Origin: a candidate division FCPU426 bacterium
Lineage (GTDB): Bacteria > Oederibacteriota > Muellerivitia > Muellerivitales > Muellerivitaceae
Length of the DNA: 64,000 nt
Assembly (NCBI GenBank): GCA_027452205.1
Contig: DAIDGV010000024.1
Span: 218,750-282,749, forward strand
Direction of reading: 5' to 3'
Shown one piece after another: positions 61,764 to 64,000 of the stretch. Made by a program: the position numbers and the translations under genes. Position 1 is the stretch's first letter, and each line of letters starts with the position of its first letter. The notes under the pieces were generated by a model that was not told the origin of the DNA, ran no database searches, and saw only the letters and a list, made by a program, of their open reading frames with translations.

Positions 61764-62108
61764 TCATTCCTCTCTTTTGCGGCGCGGGTCCGTAATGGGC
61801 ACGTAATCCAGTTTCACGTCCCCCATCACCGATACTTGGCAAGCCAACCGCCAATTCGGCTGGGCCTTGATGGCGGCCAGGGTCTGTTGTTCGCGGGGTT
61901 CGATCGGCGAAAGGTTTTCCTGCCCCTCGATCACCTCGACCAGACAGGTGGTGCAGACCGCCCTTTCACAGCGATAGCGGATGGGCAATTCGTAGCGGAA
62001 AGTGGCGTCGACCAAGGTGTCGTCATAATCCACTTCGCAGGTTTGATCGGCCAGGGGGAATTCGATCTTCACGGTCTTCGGATGGTCGGACAAGGGAAAC
62101 CCTTCCAA
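61764..62108 (-). CDS. [2Fe-2S] ferredoxin
   Basis: This is a 114-aa adrenodoxin/plant-type ferredoxin. Cluster ligands are Cys47, Cys52, Cys55 and Cys90 (RCERAVCTTC and RLACQ). The start is TTG with GAGG about 8 nt upstream; no ATG suits. It is the first gene of the operon ferredoxin-PfpI-ABC-FtsX-AttH. Its redox partner is not visible in the window. Confidence 0.9.
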   Translation of the reverse strand: MEGFPLSDHPKTVKIEFPLADQTCEVDYDDTLVDATFRYELPIRYRCERAVCTTCLVEVIEGQENLSPIEPREQQTLAAIKAQPNWRLACQVSVMGDVKLDYVPITDPRRKREE

Positions 62109-62200
62109 GAAAGTGCCTCATTATAGCGGTTTATCATGGGCGCTCATTGAAAAGAAAGAGCCGCTCTTCATAGAATGCCTCATCCCCTTCGGAGGCATCC

Positions 62201-62683
62201 ATGGCCATTCTGCGTTTTGTGAATTTTTTCACCTTCATCTTCTGGTACGGCACCCTGCTTTATTTCACCTTCATCCAGGCCCCGGTCCTTTTCAAAAGCC
62301 TCCCCCGGGAACTCTTCGGCCAGGTCCAGAGTTACCTCTTCCCCGCTTATTATTGGATCGCCTATATCTGCGGCACCCTCTTGGTGGTGACCTATCACCT
62401 TCTTCATCCTTTGAAGGATTACCTGCCCCAGGACTGCGTGAAGATCACCGCCCTTTGCTTGATGCTGCTTTTTTCCTTGGGCCAGGGCCTTTGGATCGGC
62501 CCCAAGGTGGCTGAACTGCGGATCGAGCGGCAAACGGCTGAGGCTGCCAAGGACCAACTTAAAGTGGATGAATTAAGCAAGGAATTCGGCAAGGCCCACG
62601 GCATTTCCAGCCTTTTCAACTTGGTGGTCGTCATTGCGGGGACCGTCTATTTGGTCTATCTTTTTAGGGAGATCAATCCCTAG
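62201..62683 (+). CDS. DUF4149 (TMEM205-like) membrane protein
   Basis: This is a 160-aa protein with four membrane segments. The conserved start FWYGTLLYFTFIQAPVLFKS and YLFPAYYWIAYICGTLLVV fit DUF4149. A charged loop (ELRIERQTAEAAKDQLKVDE) separates TM3 from TM4. Function is unknown. GGAGG lies 6 nt before the ATG. It lies 14 bp ahead of the acyltransferase gene. Confidence 0.85.
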   Translation: MAILRFVNFFTFIFWYGTLLYFTFIQAPVLFKSLPRELFGQVQSYLFPAYYWIAYICGTLLVVTYHLLHPLKDYLPQDCVKITALCLMLLFSLGQGLWIGPKVAELRIERQTAEAAKDQLKVDELSKEFGKAHGISSLFNLVVVIAGTVYLVYLFREINP

Positions 62684-62697
62684 TCCCGAAGGTTCCT

Positions 62698-63837
62698 TTG
62701 CCCCACCCCGACCGCCGTTCCGAAGAAATCCTGGTTGTCGATCTTGTCCGTGGTTTTTCAATTCTGGCCGTTTTGGCTTTTCACATCAGCCTTAACTGCG
62801 GTCCCACGCCTTGGCCCTGGCTTTCCAACCTTTGGGTCAATTTTGCCCTGCGGGGCATGTACGGCGTAACCGTCTTTTTCCTCATTTCGGGTTTTCTCAT
62901 AACCCGAACCATCGCCCTTCAAAAAGAGGGATTACTGAACCCCAGTTTGCGAGAATTTTATGCGCGTCGGGCAGGTCGGATCTTCCCCCTACTTTTTGCG
63001 ATTCTTCTCCTGGGTGCCTTTCTTTTTTGGGGACCGCTTTCGCGGCCGATTTATTTCGGTTCCTTCTTTCACAACTCATCCTTACCCCTGGATTGGACTT
63101 TTTGGGGGTCCATTCTCACCTTCTGTTTCAATTGGAACATGATCCTGCACGAAAAGGTTGCCCCCAATGGGTATGGTCTTTTCTGGGGTGTGCTTTGGTC
63201 CCTTTCGGTCGAGGAACAATTCTATGTGCTATACCCCTTGCTCTTAAAACGCCTCAAAACACGCTCATCGTTGACGGCTCTTTTGTTCCTTCTCATCCTA
63301 ACGGGCCCATTGGTGCGTTTTTGGGCCTATCAAACCGATCCTTCTCGTTATTTTTTGTGCTTCATGAATTCCTTCGGTTGTTTCGACCTGATGGCCATGG
63401 GCATCCTGCTTTATTTATGTCAAGAACGTTGGGGAACCCTCTTGCGAGACCGCGAAAAACTTAGTTGGATGTTAACTATTTCGGGTTTGGCCTTGGCCAT
63501 GACAGCCTACTTCAATACCATACCCCAAAGTACTGGCCGGATCCTCGGCCCTTCTTTGATTGGGATCGGCGTCTTCTTTTTTTTATTGGGTGGTATGAAC
63601 ATTGATCTCTTCAAAACGCGACCCTTCCTCTGGCTGGGATTCCCAGGCAAGCTCAGTTATGGCCTCTATCTGCTGCACGTGGGGATCATTTATGTCCTAT
63701 GGCCTTGGTTGCCCCACATGGACACCCTTTTAGCCTACTTGTTACTTTGTTCCGTTTCTTTTCTGACAGCTTATCTTTCTTACCGTTTTTTCGAAGTCCC
63801 CGCCAATCGATGGGTCCGCCAAAAGTTCGGCGGATAA
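62698..63837 (+). CDS. Acyltransferase-3 family membrane protein (OafA/YrhL-like)
   Basis: This is a 379-aa polytopic acyltransferase with about ten TMs, transferring acyl (often acetyl) groups to envelope glycans. Family motifs: VDLVRGFSILAVLAFHI (the His of motif R-X10-H), GVTVFFLISGFLITR, REFYARRAGRIFPL and LWSLSVEEQFYVLYPLLL. The start codon is TTG with AAGG upstream. It has no C-terminal SGNH domain. A second member of the same family follows at 63862. Confidence 0.92.
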   Translation: MPHPDRRSEEILVVDLVRGFSILAVLAFHISLNCGPTPWPWLSNLWVNFALRGMYGVTVFFLISGFLITRTIALQKEGLLNPSLREFYARRAGRIFPLLFAILLLGAFLFWGPLSRPIYFGSFFHNSSLPLDWTFWGSILTFCFNWNMILHEKVAPNGYGLFWGVLWSLSVEEQFYVLYPLLLKRLKTRSSLTALLFLLILTGPLVRFWAYQTDPSRYFLCFMNSFGCFDLMAMGILLYLCQERWGTLLRDREKLSWMLTISGLALAMTAYFNTIPQSTGRILGPSLIGIGVFFFLLGGMNIDLFKTRPFLWLGFPGKLSYGLYLLHVGIIYVLWPWLPHMDTLLAYLLLCSVSFLTAYLSYRFFEVPANRWVRQKFGG

Positions 63838-63861
63838 GGGTCCTTCCCCTATACTGGACCC

Positions 63862-64000
63862 ATGAAAAAGATCCCTCTCATCGACCTGGTGCGAAGCTTT
63901 TCCATCCTGGCGGTCCTGGCCCATCACCTCGGTCTGGCACGGATCACCGCCGGCAGTTCTTGGTCCCCCTTGGCCATTCTCTGGTTCAAGATCTGGGCCA
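63862..64000 (+). CDS. Acyltransferase-3 family protein, N-terminus only
   Basis: 46 codons are visible before the window ends. The motif IDLVRSFSILAVLAHHLGLA repeats the N-terminal R-X10-H motif of the upstream gene, so this is a tandem paralogue. The ATG at 63862 follows the upstream stop by 24 bp. Confidence 0.8.
   Translation, partial: MKKIPLIDLVRSFSILAVLAHHLGLARITAGSSWSPLAILWFKIWA

Noticed and set aside
1-64000. tRNA or rRNA genes
   Set aside because: No cloverleaf with a T-arm GTTCRANYC and no rRNA-like stretch was recognised in the intergenic regions.

Overview
The window comes from a GC-rich, Gram-negative, uncultivated-type bacterium. Evidence for Gram-negative: an outer-membrane beta-barrel protein, lipoboxes on two secreted proteins, and a Lol/Att-type ABC system. 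Thr-rich (TNT/TPT) linkers joining NHL beta-propellers, a FlgD-like C-terminal domain, a GxxExxY gene and many short palindromic repeats all resemble genomes of uncultured candidate phyla. The sequence alone does not allow a phylum to be named.

Layout. 1-5.0 kb: a pirin (cut by the left edge), a VIT1-type metal transporter coupled to an MFS transporter, an NmrA-like oxidoreductase and an HtrA-like protease without a signal peptide. 5.1-10.6 kb: two dense repeat arrays enclose a divergent HxlR regulator/YceI pair and a four-gene operon (FMN reductase, DUF2461, RNA m5C methyltransferase, DUF1569). 10.6-21.3 kb: livH-livM lead into two tandem paralogues that join an NHL propeller to an SGNH-like domain. 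Next come a membrane metallophosphoesterase, a small beta-barrel, the detached livK and an NHL lipoprotein. No livG or livF is present. 21.6-24.3 kb: a copper P-type ATPase, then a 470-bp element with 31-bp inverted ends around a GxxExxY gene broken by one stop codon. 24.5-36.4 kb: aconitase, an MBL-fold hydrolase, a cysC-yfhO-PHP cluster, malate dehydrogenase and a GT-C/EamA/HAD cluster. 36.4-51.6 kb: one reading frame of about 5,040 codons encodes a secreted protein. It holds eight NHL-type propellers, one kelch-like domain, two CBM5/12-like domains, two Thr-rich linkers of about 390 residues and a FlgD-like C-terminus. 51.9-55.3 kb: isocitrate dehydrogenase, a degenerate NtrC-like regulator and a helical unknown. 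55.6-64 kb: a peroxiredoxin, an AT-rich HNH gene, an AttEFGH-like operon (ferredoxin, PfpI, ABC ATPase, FtsX permease, lipocalin-like AttH), a DUF4149 protein and two acyltransferase-3 genes, the last cut by the right edge.

How the parts relate. Aconitase, isocitrate dehydrogenase and malate dehydrogenase are three TCA-cycle enzymes carried as separate units, two of them with clear terminators. Several clusters concern the envelope: the giant protein, the NHL proteins, YfhO, GT-C and acyltransferase-3.

The most unusual features are the giant Cys-bracketed propeller protein, the palindromic repeat family whose ends also bound a GxxExxY gene, a repeat that now encodes a signal peptide, and an NtrC-like regulator that has lost its key AAA+ residues.
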